Source: SZUA-442 sp963759175 (lineage in GTDB: Bacteria; Actinomycetota; Acidimicrobiia; Spongiisociales; UBA5794). Taken from it: DNA of 64,000 nucleotides. Shown in pieces: positions 25,584-34,250 of the stretch (its first letter is position 1; every line of letters starts with the position of its first letter). The DNA lies in assembly GCA_963759175.1 (NCBI GenBank), contig CAVWXP010000017.1, positions 186,001-250,000 of the forward strand. Reading direction: 5' to 3'. Position numbers and translations under genes: made by a program. Under the pieces are notes generated by a model. That model was not told the origin of the DNA, searched no databases, and worked only from the letters and a program-made list of their open reading frames with translations.

Positions 25584-27146
25584 ATGACGCTGCGCGGGCA
25601 CACGACCCTCCGGACCGTTGCTCCGATCGTCGCCCTCGTCGCTCTCATCGCTTTCATGGCGATTGCCATGGCACCACCGGCCACAGCCCACGCCGACCTC
25701 TCTTCGACGAGTCCAGCCGACAAGGCAGTGTCGACCGAGCCGGTGGAGCGCATCGAGCTCGTATTCACCGATGCTGTGGAGATCTCGGGATCCGGTGTCC
25801 GGCTGCTCGACGCCGACGGTGGCACGATCGGGTCCTCCGCGTTCTCGGCGTCGGACACAACCGTCGCCGTGATCCCCGACGATCCACTCGGCACGGGGCG
25901 ATATGCCGTCCTGTGGCAAGTCGAGTCGGCTGATGGTCACGAGATTCCGGGGTCCATCTCGTTCGAGGTCGCACTCGCTGGTACGGATGGTTCCGACGGG
26001 GAAGCCACTGAGGCTCCGGGCGACGAAACCAATGCCGATGCGACGCCCACCACCGTGCCGTCGACACCTACGACGGTGGTGATCACCCACACACCGCCCG
26101 CGATCGCGAGCTCGGTTGCCCAGGACGCTTTCGTCGCTGATGACCCGAACTCGGTGCTCACCGGCACCCTTGGCTTCGTCGGTCGTTGGGCGACCTTGTT
26201 GGGAGCACTCCTCGCCATCGGCGCATTGGTGTTCGCAACGACATCCCTTGTGGGCTCGAGAGCCGAGGTGCAACGATCGGTGCGATGGGTTCGCCGAGGA
26301 GCCATCCTCGTGCTGGCAGGGACGCTGGTCGAGGTCACGAGCGTCGTCCTCATCGATCTCGCCGCCGATCAGGACCTCGTCACGGCGATGATCGACCTCC
26401 TGGCGAGCTCGTTCGGCGTCTCCGTGGTGCTCAGACTCGCCGGCGGCGCCGCGATGCTCATGGACCCCGGGATCGTCACGATGTCGCCGATCCCGACGGT
26501 GGCAGCTGGCGACGAAGCCGCTGGCGACGACAGCTCGGCAGTGCCCGCAGACGGGTCCGCGGTGGCCACCCGTGCGCCGACGGCCCCGGCTGCGTATCGG
26601 CTCGATGCACGACCCGAGTGGGTGGCCATTGCAGGGGTGACGGCGGTGGTCGCCTCCTTCATGTTCGATGGCCACACGGTGAGCGCGCAACCGGACCTCG
26701 TTGCGAGGATCGCCGCGGTGGTCCACGTGATCGCCGGTGGCGTCTGGCTCGGAGGGTTGGTCGTGTTCGCTGACACGCTCGCACGACGGAAGAGTGCTGG
26801 GGAGCAGCTCGATGCAGCACCAATGGGTCTTCGCTTCTCGCGTGTCGCTACCGCCGCTGTCGTTGCAGTGGGTGTTGCGGGTCTGACGCTGACCTGGACC
26901 ATCATCGATGCTCCGGGCGACATCGTGTCCACCACATGGGGTCGGCTGCTGCTCGTCAAGGTGGCCCTGGTGCTCGTCGCTGCCGCAATCGGGGCGTACA
27001 ACCACTTCGTCGTGGTACCTCGAATTGGGCAAGCGCCGGGCAGTGCCGAGCTCCGCGTGACCCTGAGGCGCACCGTCACGATCGAAGCCGCTCTGCTCGT
27101 CACCGCCGTCGTGGTGACAGCGGCGCTGGTGGTCGCGGCCATCTGA
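25584..27146 (+). CDS. CopC-CopD fusion protein
   Basis: 520 aa from the ATG at 25584, 5 nt after the previous stop. After a signal peptide the mature N-terminus begins HADLSSTSPADKAV, with the N-terminal His that binds copper in CopC. The CopC beta-sandwich runs to FEVALAG (about residue 130), then comes a Thr/Pro-rich linker. The rest is a CopD-type membrane domain of about eight helices with VVHVIAGGVWLGGLVVF and YNHFVVVPRIG. Such fusions are thought to bring copper into the cell or deliver it to cuproenzymes. The copper locus csoR-copZ-copA lies 14 kb away. Confidence 0.88.
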   Translation: MTLRGHTTLRTVAPIVALVALIAFMAIAMAPPATAHADLSSTSPADKAVSTEPVERIELVFTDAVEISGSGVRLLDADGGTIGSSAFSASDTTVAVIPDDPLGTGRYAVLWQVESADGHEIPGSISFEVALAGTDGSDGEATEAPGDETNADATPTTVPSTPTTVVITHTPPAIASSVAQDAFVADDPNSVLTGTLGFVGRWATLLGALLAIGALVFATTSLVGSRAEVQRSVRWVRRGAILVLAGTLVEVTSVVLIDLAADQDLVTAMIDLLASSFGVSVVLRLAGGAAMLMDPGIVTMSPIPTVAAGDEAAGDDSSAVPADGSAVATRAPTAPAAYRLDARPEWVAIAGVTAVVASFMFDGHTVSAQPDLVARIAAVVHVIAGGVWLGGLVVFADTLARRKSAGEQLDAAPMGLRFSRVATAAVVAVGVAGLTLTWTIIDAPGDIVSTTWGRLLLVKVALVLVAAAIGAYNHFVVVPRIGQAPGSAELRVTLRRTVTIEAALLVTAVVVTAALVVAAI

Positions 27147-27187
27147 TTCGCCGGCTCGTTGTCCGGTGCGACTCGACCGCAGCTGCG

Positions 27188-28351
27188 TCACATCTGCCGG
27201 ATCGAGCCGACGAGGGCGATGATCTCCGCCTCGGTGTTGTAGGCGTGGACCGAGGCGCGGACAACCGCGTCGAGGCCCCGTTGCTCCATGTCGATGGGTG
27301 AGGACCCTCGTGTCGAGACCGACACGTTGATCCCCTCGGCACGGAGGCGGTCACGCACCGTGTAGGCGTCGACGGAGGCGACGTCGAAGGTGACGATTCC
27401 GCCGAGCGTCGCTCCACGGTCGCGGACGGTGACCCCACGGATGCCGCCGAGTTCGGTGCGGGCGAACGCAGCCAGTGACCGGATGCGCTCCCAGATGGCC
27501 TCGATACCGATGTCGAGCGCATACCGGGCGGCTGCTCCCATGCCGATGGCACCTGCGTAGTTCTTCTCCCATGTCTCGAATCGCCGCCGGTCGGGGTGGA
27601 GCCGGTAGCCGTGGGCGTCTACGACACCCGATTCGAGTTCGACGAATGGTGGATGGAGTCGTTCGACGAAGCCGGACCGCACCCAGAGGAAGCCGACGCC
27701 TCGTGGGCCACGCAGGTACTTGCGCGAGGTCGCCGACAGCATGTCACAACCGATCTCGTCGACATCGAGCGGTACCTGCCCGACCGATTGGCATGCGTCG
27801 AGCAGGTAGGGGACGCCGTGGCGACGTGCGATGTCGCCCACCTCCCGAGCCGGTAGCACGATGCCTCCGCTCGTCGGTATGTGGTTCATCGTGATGAGCG
27901 CGGCGCCGTCTGCGAGGCGGTCGAGGGCTGCGAGGTCGATGTCCCCGTCGTCGGTGTCGGGTGCGACGTCGACGATGACCCCCCGACGGTCACGCACGTG
28001 GAAGTAGGCGCCGAGGTTGGATTGGTACTCCGTCGACGTGGTGACGATGCGGTCCCCTGCGCCGAGTTCGAGGCCGTAGAACGCCATGTCCCATGCCCGG
28101 GTGGCGTTGTCGGAGAGGGAGATCTCGGCTGCCCGTCCGCCGATGAGCTCTGCGAGGACCGCGTAGATCGCCTCGATGTCGTCGGAGAACGCGTCACGGG
28201 TCTCGTAGCCGCCCCGATGGACCTCGTGATCGAGGTAGGCGTTCATGGCATCGATCACGGGGAGGGGCATGAGTGCGGCGCCAGCGTTGTTGAAGTGGGT
28301 CACGTGCCGGGTTCCCGGCGTGTCACTCCGCAGGCGATCGACATCGATCAC
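27188..28351 (-). CDS. Class V aminotransferase (cysteine desulfurase-like)
   Basis: 387 aa PLP enzyme. Motifs are THFNNAGAALMP at the N-terminus, SDNATRAWDMAF, YLLDACQSVGQVPLDV, and the PLP Lys in LSATSRKYLRGPRGVGFLWV. The usual mobile Cys loop of NifS/SufS enzymes is not clear near the C-terminus, so it may be a racemase- or lyase-like member. It overlaps the SDR gene upstream by 4 nt (ATGA), so the two are one operon with the SDR first. Confidence 0.8.
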   Translation of the reverse strand: MIDVDRLRSDTPGTRHVTHFNNAGAALMPLPVIDAMNAYLDHEVHRGGYETRDAFSDDIEAIYAVLAELIGGRAAEISLSDNATRAWDMAFYGLELGAGDRIVTTSTEYQSNLGAYFHVRDRRGVIVDVAPDTDDGDIDLAALDRLADGAALITMNHIPTSGGIVLPAREVGDIARRHGVPYLLDACQSVGQVPLDVDEIGCDMLSATSRKYLRGPRGVGFLWVRSGFVERLHPPFVELESGVVDAHGYRLHPDRRRFETWEKNYAGAIGMGAAARYALDIGIEAIWERIRSLAAFARTELGGIRGVTVRDRGATLGGIVTFDVASVDAYTVRDRLRAEGINVSVSTRGSSPIDMEQRGLDAVVRASVHAYNTEAEIIALVGSIRQM

Positions 28352-29118
28352 GGGATGATGCGTCCCTCCATGCCTCCCGCCACCGTCACGACCTGACCGG
28401 TCTGGTGGGGGCTGATCGTGTCAGAGGCGAGGACGACGACCTGGCGCGCGACGTCGTCGGGTGTTGCGAGTTGCTTGCGCGCCATCGTGGTGGTCGCACG
28501 AGCGACATGGTTCGGATCGATTCCAGAGGCGGCTCGTCGCGGCGTCACGGTCCAACCGGGGGCGACGGCGTTGACCCGCACTCCGTCGCCGATCCTGGCG
28601 GCTTCGTTCTTGATCGACAGCAGGAATCCCGACGAGATCGCTCCCTTGGCTGCGGCGTAGTCGGAGTGCCCGGCTTCGCCCATGAGGCCTGCTGTCGAGG
28701 CGGTGAAGATCAATGCCCCGCGCTTGGTGGTCGCAGCGTGAGCGAGAAAGCCGCGGGCTGTGAGGAACGCAACCGTGAGGTTGGCATCGATGACGGCGCG
28801 CCATCTCTCGAGGCCGAGGTCCCACACCGGGGTGTCGTCGGGCGGATACCACCCAGCGTTGGCGACGCACACGTCGAGGCCACCGAGGTGCTCGAGGGTG
28901 TCCGTGAACATGGTGGCGGCATCGGTCTCATCGGTGAGATCGGCATGCACGGCGACGCCGGAGATCTCCCCTGCCAGCGCTTCGGCTTCCTGCTGGCTCG
29001 TGTGGTAGTGCACGGCGACCTGTGCACCCTCGGCGGCAAAGGCACGGGTGATGGCGGCTCCGATGCCCCCTGCTCCACCCGTGACGAGGACTCGAGCTCC
29101 GGTGAGATCCGTTTGCAT
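28348..29118 (-). CDS. Short-chain dehydrogenase/reductase
   Basis: 256 aa classical SDR. The nucleotide-binding motif is VTGGAGGIGAA (about residues 12-22), then VANAGW, the catalytic Ser in IFTASTAGLMG and the Tyr/Lys pair in SDYAAAKGAI (YxxxK). A PGWTVTP segment follows. NAD(P)-dependent; the substrate is unknown. It is first in a two-gene operon with the class V aminotransferase, which suggests a shared keto/amino compound. Confidence 0.85.
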   Translation of the reverse strand: MQTDLTGARVLVTGGAGGIGAAITRAFAAEGAQVAVHYHTSQQEAEALAGEISGVAVHADLTDETDAATMFTDTLEHLGGLDVCVANAGWYPPDDTPVWDLGLERWRAVIDANLTVAFLTARGFLAHAATTKRGALIFTASTAGLMGEAGHSDYAAAKGAISSGFLLSIKNEAARIGDGVRVNAVAPGWTVTPRRAASGIDPNHVARATTTMARKQLATPDDVARQVVVLASDTISPHQTGQVVTVAGGMEGRIIP

Positions 29119-29195
29119 GCCTGCGAGGCTAGGCGAACGGCGCTGCGTGGGTCGCTAGCGTTGGATGACCACCGCGAACCAGGACGACGAACTGC

Positions 29196-29585
29196 ATGGA
29201 ACTCCCCGAAGACGTCAAGGCCGCCCTCGATCAGCGGGTGTTCGTGCACCTCGCAACCGTGATGCCCGACGGATCGCCCCAGGTGTCGGTGATCTGGGTC
29301 GGCAGGGACGGCGACACGATCCTGTTCTCCACGGCTGAGGGTCGCATCAAGACGGACAACATCCGCAGGGACGACCGCGTCGCCCTGTCGTTCACCACCG
29401 TCGATGACGACTACCGCAACTACGTGCTGCGGGGGCGCGTGACGCGGTTCGAGGCCGATGGGTGGTGGCTCATCGACGATCTGGCCCGCAAGTACACGGA
29501 TGCCAGCGAGTACCGGTGGAAGGAGCCGGGCCAGGTTCGCGTGAACGGTGAGATCACGATCGACACGGTGGGGGTCAACCGCTGA
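29196..29585 (+). CDS. PPOX-class (F420/FMN split-barrel) protein
   Basis: 129 aa, single flavin split-barrel domain: VFVHLATVMPDGSPQVSVIWV, ILFSTAEGRIKTDNIRRDDRVALSF and the strand YVLRGRVTRFEADGWW. Small actinobacterial members of this fold bind F420 or FMN and reduce or sense small molecules. The stop overlaps the next ATG by one base (TGATG), linking it to the Fur-family regulator. Confidence 0.8.
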   Translation: MELPEDVKAALDQRVFVHLATVMPDGSPQVSVIWVGRDGDTILFSTAEGRIKTDNIRRDDRVALSFTTVDDDYRNYVLRGRVTRFEADGWWLIDDLARKYTDASEYRWKEPGQVRVNGEITIDTVGVNR

Positions 29586-30019
29586 TGCACGTGACCACCG
29601 ACGATCTCGTCGAGATCCTTCGCTCCGAAGGGCTGCGGATAACCGAACCGCGCCGTCTCGTGTGTGAGGTCATTGCCCGCCGACACGGTGAGCACCTCAC
29701 GGCTGCTGCCATCTACGACATCGCGCAGTCCAGCGCAGGCCCGAGCCTCGATCGGGCAACCGTGTATCGCACCCTCGACGCCCTCGAGGAAGCCGGCGTC
29801 ATCCGACACGGCCACATCGGTCACGGGCCAACGGTGTACCACCTGTCTGGCGAGGCGTCGCACCAGCATCTGGTGTGTGACGCATGCGGCAGGGTGGAGG
29901 CGATCGACGACGAAACGGTCGCGCCGCTCTTCGACCGCATAGAAGCCGAGACCGGTTTCCACGTCCACATGGAGCACTTCGCCCTCACCGGCACCTGCCG
30001 CGACTGCACACCTCCCTAG
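29585..30019 (+). CDS. Fur-family metalloregulator
   Basis: 144 aa. The winged helix runs through about residue 80 (GLRITEPRRLVCEVIA, LDRATVYRTLDALEEAGVI). The metal and zinc ligands are HQHLVCDACGRV, HVHMEHFALTG and the terminal CRDC pair, so structural and sensing sites look complete. It could be Zur-, Nur- or Fur-like; the residues do not decide it. The Co/Ni transporter 0.6 kb downstream has a strong inverted repeat over its promoter, which makes a nickel/cobalt role (Nur) a reasonable guess. Confidence 0.85.
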   Translation: MHVTTDDLVEILRSEGLRITEPRRLVCEVIARRHGEHLTAAAIYDIAQSSAGPSLDRATVYRTLDALEEAGVIRHGHIGHGPTVYHLSGEASHQHLVCDACGRVEAIDDETVAPLFDRIEAETGFHVHMEHFALTGTCRDCTPP

Positions 30020-30089
30020 CGGGCACAGGGAACGAAACCCGCAGCGCATCGGTTGGAACCGCACAGGTGACGTCGATCCGGAGGGTGTT

Positions 30090-30572
30090 GTGCGTATCTC
30101 GAGACTGAACCATGCGGTTCTCTTCGTCAGCGACCTCGATCGGGCGTCGCGCTTCTATACCGAGGTGCTCGGGTTCGAGGTGATCGCCGAGGAGCCACGG
30201 GCGAATGCCCGGTTCCTCCGCGCCTCGGGGTCGGACAACCACCATGACCTCGGCCTCTTCGGGCTGGGACCCGGTGCCTCACGACCCCCGACGCGCGTCG
30301 TGGGGCTCTATCACCTCGCGTGGCAGGTTCCCACGATCGATGATCTCGCAGAGGCACGCTCGCACATCGAGGGGGCCGGCGCCCTGACCGGTCAGTCGTC
30401 CCACGGCGCCACGAAGAGCCTCTATGGCGTGGATCCCGACGGCAACGAGTTCGAGATCATGTGGCTCCTGCCTCGCGACGCCTGGGGCGACTACGAATCC
30501 AAGGCGGTCGTCGAAGCCCTCGAACTCGACGCAGAGATCGCCCGCTGGTCGGGCGTCGAGACGCACACCTGA
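30090..30572 (+). CDS. VOC (glyoxalase/dioxygenase superfamily) protein
   Basis: 160 aa. It begins RISRLNHAVLFVSDLDRASR with the first metal-ligand His. YHLAWQVPTIDDLAEA and GVDPDGNEFEIMWLLP supply the second His region and the C-terminal Glu. Paired beta-alpha-beta-beta-beta units of this kind bind Fe or Mn and catalyse dioxygenation or isomerisation. The GTG at 30090 has GGAGGGTG upstream. The substrate is unknown. Confidence 0.8.
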   Translation: MRISRLNHAVLFVSDLDRASRFYTEVLGFEVIAEEPRANARFLRASGSDNHHDLGLFGLGPGASRPPTRVVGLYHLAWQVPTIDDLAEARSHIEGAGALTGQSSHGATKSLYGVDPDGNEFEIMWLLPRDAWGDYESKAVVEALELDAEIARWSGVETHT

Positions 30573-30589
30573 TCAGGACCGCGTCGGCC

Positions 30590-30609
30590 GTCCCCCTTCA
30601 AAGGGGGAC
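30590..30609. repeat. Isolated copy of the G5/C5 palindrome
   Basis: The 20-bp palindrome GTCCCCCTTCAAAGGGGGAC is the same core unit that is clustered at 63288-63882. Here it stands alone between the VOC gene and the cbiM promoter, where it might also stop transcription. Confidence 0.75.
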
Positions 30610-30640
30610 GAACCCACACCAGACGGTCTGGCCTGTGCGC

Positions 30641-30669
30641 TATGCTTGTTGCGAACGAGTCGCAACAAG
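30641..30669 (+). promoter_or_regulatory. cbiM promoter with overlapping inverted-repeat operator
   Basis: A TATGCT -10 hexamer (30641-30646) runs into a perfect 10-bp inverted repeat, CTTGTTGCGA and TCGCAACAAG with a 5-bp spacer (30645-30669). It lies 8 nt before the cbiM start codon at 30677. The shape and TTGCGA half-sites resemble Fur-family operators in actinobacteria. Repressor binding here would block initiation. Confidence 0.65.
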
Positions 30670-30676
30670 GGCTTCC

Positions 30677-31354
30677 ATGCACATTCCTGACGGTTTCATC
30701 AATGCTGGCCTCTCGGCGGCGGCGGGCGTTGGCGCAGCAGGCGGATTCGCGTTCTCGCTGCGGCAGCTCCGCCGATACCTCACGGAACGCCTCGTACCGC
30801 TCGCTGCGCTCACCGCTGCGTTCGTGTTCGCGGCCCAGATGGTGAACTTCCCCGTGCTCCCCGGCATGAGCGGCCACCTCATCGGCGGCGTGCTCGCCGC
30901 AGTCCTCGTGGGACCGGCAGCGGCGTACGTCGTCATGTCCATCGTCCTGATGGTCCAGGCGTTCCTCTTCGCCGACGGCGGGTTGTCGGCGCTCGGCCTC
31001 AACATCATCAACCTCGGCCTCGTGGCAGGGGTGTTCGGCTACTACGTCTACCGGGCGATCCTGCGGTTCACGCCGAAGACCCACACGTCCGTCGCAGCCT
31101 CGGCCGCCGTCGCTGCCTTTCTCTCCGTCCCGATGGCGGCCATGGCCTTTGCGATCGAGTTCGCCATCGGGGGTACCGCCGAGTCCGTCTCGGTGTCATC
31201 GGTCCTGTGGGCGATGCTCACCACCCACACCGTGATCGGAATCGGCGAGGGCGTCATCACCTTCTTCGTGATCCTCGCGGTGGTCCGTGCCCGCCCGGAC
31301 CTCGTCTACGGCGCCCCCGACTTCGTCGGCGAAAGGACCGAGGCGCTCACATGA
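30677..31354 (+). CDS. cbiM: Cobalt/nickel ECF transporter substrate-binding component CbiM
   Basis: 225 aa. It starts MHIPDGFINAG; the N-terminal Met-His pair enters the metal site in CbiM/NikM proteins, which confirms the start at 30677. About six membrane helices follow, with NFPVLPGMSGHLIGGVL, LNIINLGLVAGVFG and HTVIGIGEGVIT as family motifs. First gene of cbiM-N-Q-O and directly behind the inverted-repeat operator. The stop overlaps the next gene (ATGA). Cobalt versus nickel cannot be told. Confidence 0.92.
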   Translation: MHIPDGFINAGLSAAAGVGAAGGFAFSLRQLRRYLTERLVPLAALTAAFVFAAQMVNFPVLPGMSGHLIGGVLAAVLVGPAAAYVVMSIVLMVQAFLFADGGLSALGLNIINLGLVAGVFGYYVYRAILRFTPKTHTSVAASAAVAAFLSVPMAAMAFAIEFAIGGTAESVSVSSVLWAMLTTHTVIGIGEGVITFFVILAVVRARPDLVYGAPDFVGERTEALT

Positions 31355-31671
31355 ATCGCAATGTGGTCCTCGCCGTTGTCGCTGTGGTCGTCATCGCGAT
31401 CACCGGCCTGGTGCTGAGCCAGTTCGCATCGAGCGACCCCGACGGTCTCGAGTTCGTGGCCGAGGAGGAGGGGTTCTCGGACACCGCTGAGGATCACACC
31501 CTCGGTGACGCCCCCCTCGCCGACTACGGCGAGAACCTCGATCAGGATCCAGCCGTGAGTACCGCGGTTGCGGCCATCATCGGACTCGTCGCAACCGCCG
31601 TCCTGACAGTCGGACTGTTCTGGTTGGCCCGGAGCCGCAGCGATGACCACGCCGCGGCACCGCCGGGCTGA
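31351..31671 (+). CDS. PDGLE-domain protein, CbiN-like ECF component
   Basis: 106 aa with two membrane helices, one at each end, and the diagnostic SDPDGLEFVAEEEGF after the first. This domain replaces or accompanies CbiN in Co/Ni ECF transporters and is thought to help load metal into CbiM. ATG at 31351 overlaps cbiM. Confidence 0.85.
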   Translation: MNRNVVLAVVAVVVIAITGLVLSQFASSDPDGLEFVAEEEGFSDTAEDHTLGDAPLADYGENLDQDPAVSTAVAAIIGLVATAVLTVGLFWLARSRSDDHAAAPPG

Positions 31672-31674
31672 TCG

Positions 31675-32439
31675 ATGTCGGGGAGCCACGTCCACGCCCT
31701 GTATATCCACGGCCACTCGCCGATCCACAAGCTCGCGCCCCAGATCAAGATCGCAACGGCGTTTGGCGCCCTCCTTGCGATCGTGACCACCCCGCGTGAG
31801 GCGATCTGGGCCTTCGGTGTCTACGCAGCGGCCGTTGCGACCGTCGCTGCGATCGCCGGCATCACCCCGGGCTACGCGGCGAGGCGCATGGTCGTGGAGA
31901 TCCCCTTTCTCATCCTCGCCGCCATGCTGCCGATATTCGGCAGCGGTCCCACCACCGAGATCCTCGGGATGGACCTCTCGATCGCCGGGATGTGGGACGC
32001 GTGGAACATCGTGGCGAAAGCGACCCTCGGACTCGCCATCGCCGTGGTCCTGAGCGCAACGACGGAGGTCACCGAGATGCTGAGCGGCCTCGACGGCCTC
32101 CGGGTCCCGGCCGTGGTCACGGCAATAGCCGGGTTCATGATCCGCTACGTCGACGTGATCGCAGGCGATTGGTCACGGATGCGCGTGGCAATGGCGTCAC
32201 GGGGCCACGATGCCCGATGGTTCGGCCAGATCGGGCCGTATGCACGCACTATCGGCGTGGTGTTCGTCCGGACCTTCGAACGTGGTGAGCGGGTGTACCT
32301 CGCCATGGCGTCGAGGGGCTACGCGGGCACGATGCCCCAGGCGACGCAACCAGCGACACCGGCGTCCCAGTGGGCAACCTCCGCCGTGGTGATCAGCGCA
32401 GCATGGCTCCTTTGTGCCACCGCCTGGATGCTGCGATGA
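31675..32439 (+). CDS. cbiQ: ECF transporter transmembrane component CbiQ/EcfT
   Basis: 254 aa. Several membrane helices, then the two coupling-helix motifs AMASRGHDARW and AMASRGYAGTM (Ala-Arg-Gly type) that contact the ATPase. It starts 3 nt after the preceding stop, and its own stop overlaps cbiO (ATGA). It transmits ATP-driven movement from CbiO to CbiM. Confidence 0.9.
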   Translation: MSGSHVHALYIHGHSPIHKLAPQIKIATAFGALLAIVTTPREAIWAFGVYAAAVATVAAIAGITPGYAARRMVVEIPFLILAAMLPIFGSGPTTEILGMDLSIAGMWDAWNIVAKATLGLAIAVVLSATTEVTEMLSGLDGLRVPAVVTAIAGFMIRYVDVIAGDWSRMRVAMASRGHDARWFGQIGPYARTIGVVFVRTFERGERVYLAMASRGYAGTMPQATQPATPASQWATSAVVISAAWLLCATAWMLR

Positions 32440-33185
32440 GTACGCCCGTCATCGCCGTCTCGGGCCTCTCGTACCGCTATCCGGACGGAACGGCCGCCCT
32501 GTCAGACATCGACCTTCACATCCATGCCGGCGAACGGGTCGCGCTCCTCGGACCCAACGGCGCGGGCAAGACGACACTCGTGCTCCATCTCAACGGCATC
32601 TACATGGCCCAGACCGGATCGGTAGCGGTGTCAGGCACCGCCATCACGAAGGACTCGGTGATGGAGGCACGTCGCCGTGTCGGCATCGTGTTCCAGGACC
32701 CGGACGACCAGCTGTTCATGCCGACGATCGCCGACGACGTGGCCTTCGGGCCGCAAAACCTGGGACTGGCAGGTGAGGAGCTCACAACGAGGGTGGATGA
32801 TGCCCTCGACGCGGTCGACATCAGGGACCTCGCCGAGCGATCACCGTCGCACGTGTCGTTCGGCCAGAAGCGTCGAGCCGCCATCGCCGGGGTGCTCGCC
32901 ATGCGGCCCGACATCATCGTCCTCGACGAGCCGACGGCGAATCTCGATCCCGCTGCCCGCAGGGAGCTCACGGAGGTCCTCGACAGCCTCGACGTCACCC
33001 AGCTGATCGTGACCCACGACCTGCTGTATGCGCTGGAGTTGTGCCCACGAAGCATCATCATCGACGATGGGACCATCGTGGCCGACGGACCCACGCGCGA
33101 CCTCCTGGCGGACACGGAGCTCCTCGCTGCACACCGCTTGGCGCTGCCGTTCGGTGTGAGCCTCGAAGCGCAGGGCGATACCTAG
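32436..33185 (+). CDS. cbiO: ECF transporter ATP-binding component CbiO
   Basis: 249 aa ABC ATPase. Walker A is LLGPNGAGKTTL (about residues 36-47), the Q-loop FQDPDDQLF, the signature HVSFGQKRRAAIAG (SFGQ replacing SGGQ), Walker B DIIVLDEPTANLDP and the H-loop IVTHD. Last gene of the Co/Ni operon. Its stop overlaps the convergent rsgA stop by 4 nt. Confidence 0.93.
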   Translation: MSTPVIAVSGLSYRYPDGTAALSDIDLHIHAGERVALLGPNGAGKTTLVLHLNGIYMAQTGSVAVSGTAITKDSVMEARRRVGIVFQDPDDQLFMPTIADDVAFGPQNLGLAGEELTTRVDDALDAVDIRDLAERSPSHVSFGQKRRAAIAGVLAMRPDIIVLDEPTANLDPAARRELTEVLDSLDVTQLIVTHDLLYALELCPRSIIIDDGTIVADGPTRDLLADTELLAAHRLALPFGVSLEAQGDT

Positions 33186-34204
33186 ACGTCGGAGTCGGTT
33201 GCTGCGTCCCTCGCCCGTTGGACCGAAGCAGCCTCCCGGCGCGCATCAGCTTGCCGTTCCCGATCGCCTGCCCGATCGGCGGCTGCGGTCTGTTCGTCGA
33301 TGAAGTGGAGGTAGGCGTCGCGTCGATCCTCCGACACTGCGCCTTCGTCGACCGCAGCGGCGACGGCGCAACCCGGCTCGGCCCGATGGGCGCAGTCACG
33401 GAAGCGGCAGGAGAGCGCGAGCTCCTCGAGATCGCCGAACGCCGACTCCACGCCTTCGCCGTCCGCGACGAGGCCGAGGGCACGGACCCCGGGGTTGTCG
33501 ATCACCAACCCGCCACCCGGCAGGCGGTGGATCTCACGGTGTGTCGTCGTGTGGCGTCCCTTGGAGTCGCCCTCGCGTACGTCGCCGACCCATGCGACCT
33601 CATCTGCCATCAACGCGTTGACGAGTGACGACTTCCCCGCTCCCGATTCCCCGATGAAGGTGCCGGTGCGCCCGGCGAGGGTGGAGAACACCGCATCGAT
33701 GCCCCGGCCCGTATCGATCGATGTGACGATGACCTCGACGCCCGGGATCCACGGGACGATCGTATCGACGAGTTCCTGTGGGTCATCGACGGTGTCGGCT
33801 TTGGTGATGAGCACCACCGGCGTTGCGCCGATGTCCCCGGCAAAGGCGACGAAGCGCATCACCTTGCGCTGTCTGAGGGGGCGATCGGCACCGAAGAGCA
33901 CGAACACGAGATCGATGTTGGCGCCGATCACCTGGGTGCCGAAGTCGGCGTTGTCCCGCTCGAGCACGTTGTGGCGCGGAAGCAGGGCGGTGACGGTCTC
34001 GTTCGCAATGACCACCCAGTCACCGACGGCGATCGACATCCTCTTGGGGAACGTCACCTGACCGACAGCGGTGGGCGTGGCGACGAGCACCTTGACCGCA
34101 TCGTGGCGCACCACGCGGGCAGGTTCACCGGTGGCCGTCGTCGCCATGCGCTTGGCCTGCCACTCCTCGTTCCATCCGAGTTCGTACAGCTTCGGGTCGA
34201 TCAC
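33182..34204 (-). CDS. rsgA: Ribosome small subunit-dependent GTPase A
   Basis: 340 aa from the GTG at 34204. The circularly permuted GTPase order is visible: NKXD equivalent LITKADT, then the P-loop GESGAGKSSLVN, GDSKGRHTTTHRE and the G3 IDNPGVR. An OB fold precedes (VGDWVVIANETV), and a C-terminal zinc site has CRFRDCAHRAEPGCAV. It acts late in 30S maturation. In-frame ATG at 34288 would add 28 residues overlapping the neighbouring gene's end and is less likely. Confidence 0.93.
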   Translation of the reverse strand: MIDPKLYELGWNEEWQAKRMATTATGEPARVVRHDAVKVLVATPTAVGQVTFPKRMSIAVGDWVVIANETVTALLPRHNVLERDNADFGTQVIGANIDLVFVLFGADRPLRQRKVMRFVAFAGDIGATPVVLITKADTVDDPQELVDTIVPWIPGVEVIVTSIDTGRGIDAVFSTLAGRTGTFIGESGAGKSSLVNALMADEVAWVGDVREGDSKGRHTTTHREIHRLPGGGLVIDNPGVRALGLVADGEGVESAFGDLEELALSCRFRDCAHRAEPGCAVAAAVDEGAVSEDRRDAYLHFIDEQTAAADRAGDRERQADARREAASVQRARDAATDSDV

Positions 34205-34250
34205 GCCTCGTGGTCCGTGTCGCGTCGTTCGACAGAGCGTACCGGTGGGG

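Noticed and set aside
25413..27191. 592-aa minus-strand ORF
   Set aside because: Shadow of CopC-CopD; low-complexity Arg/His/Asp composition and no family motifs.
30573..30676. Cobalamin riboswitch before cbiM
   Set aside because: The gap is only about 104 nt and is taken up by a palindrome and the inverted-repeat promoter; no B12-box sequence was seen.
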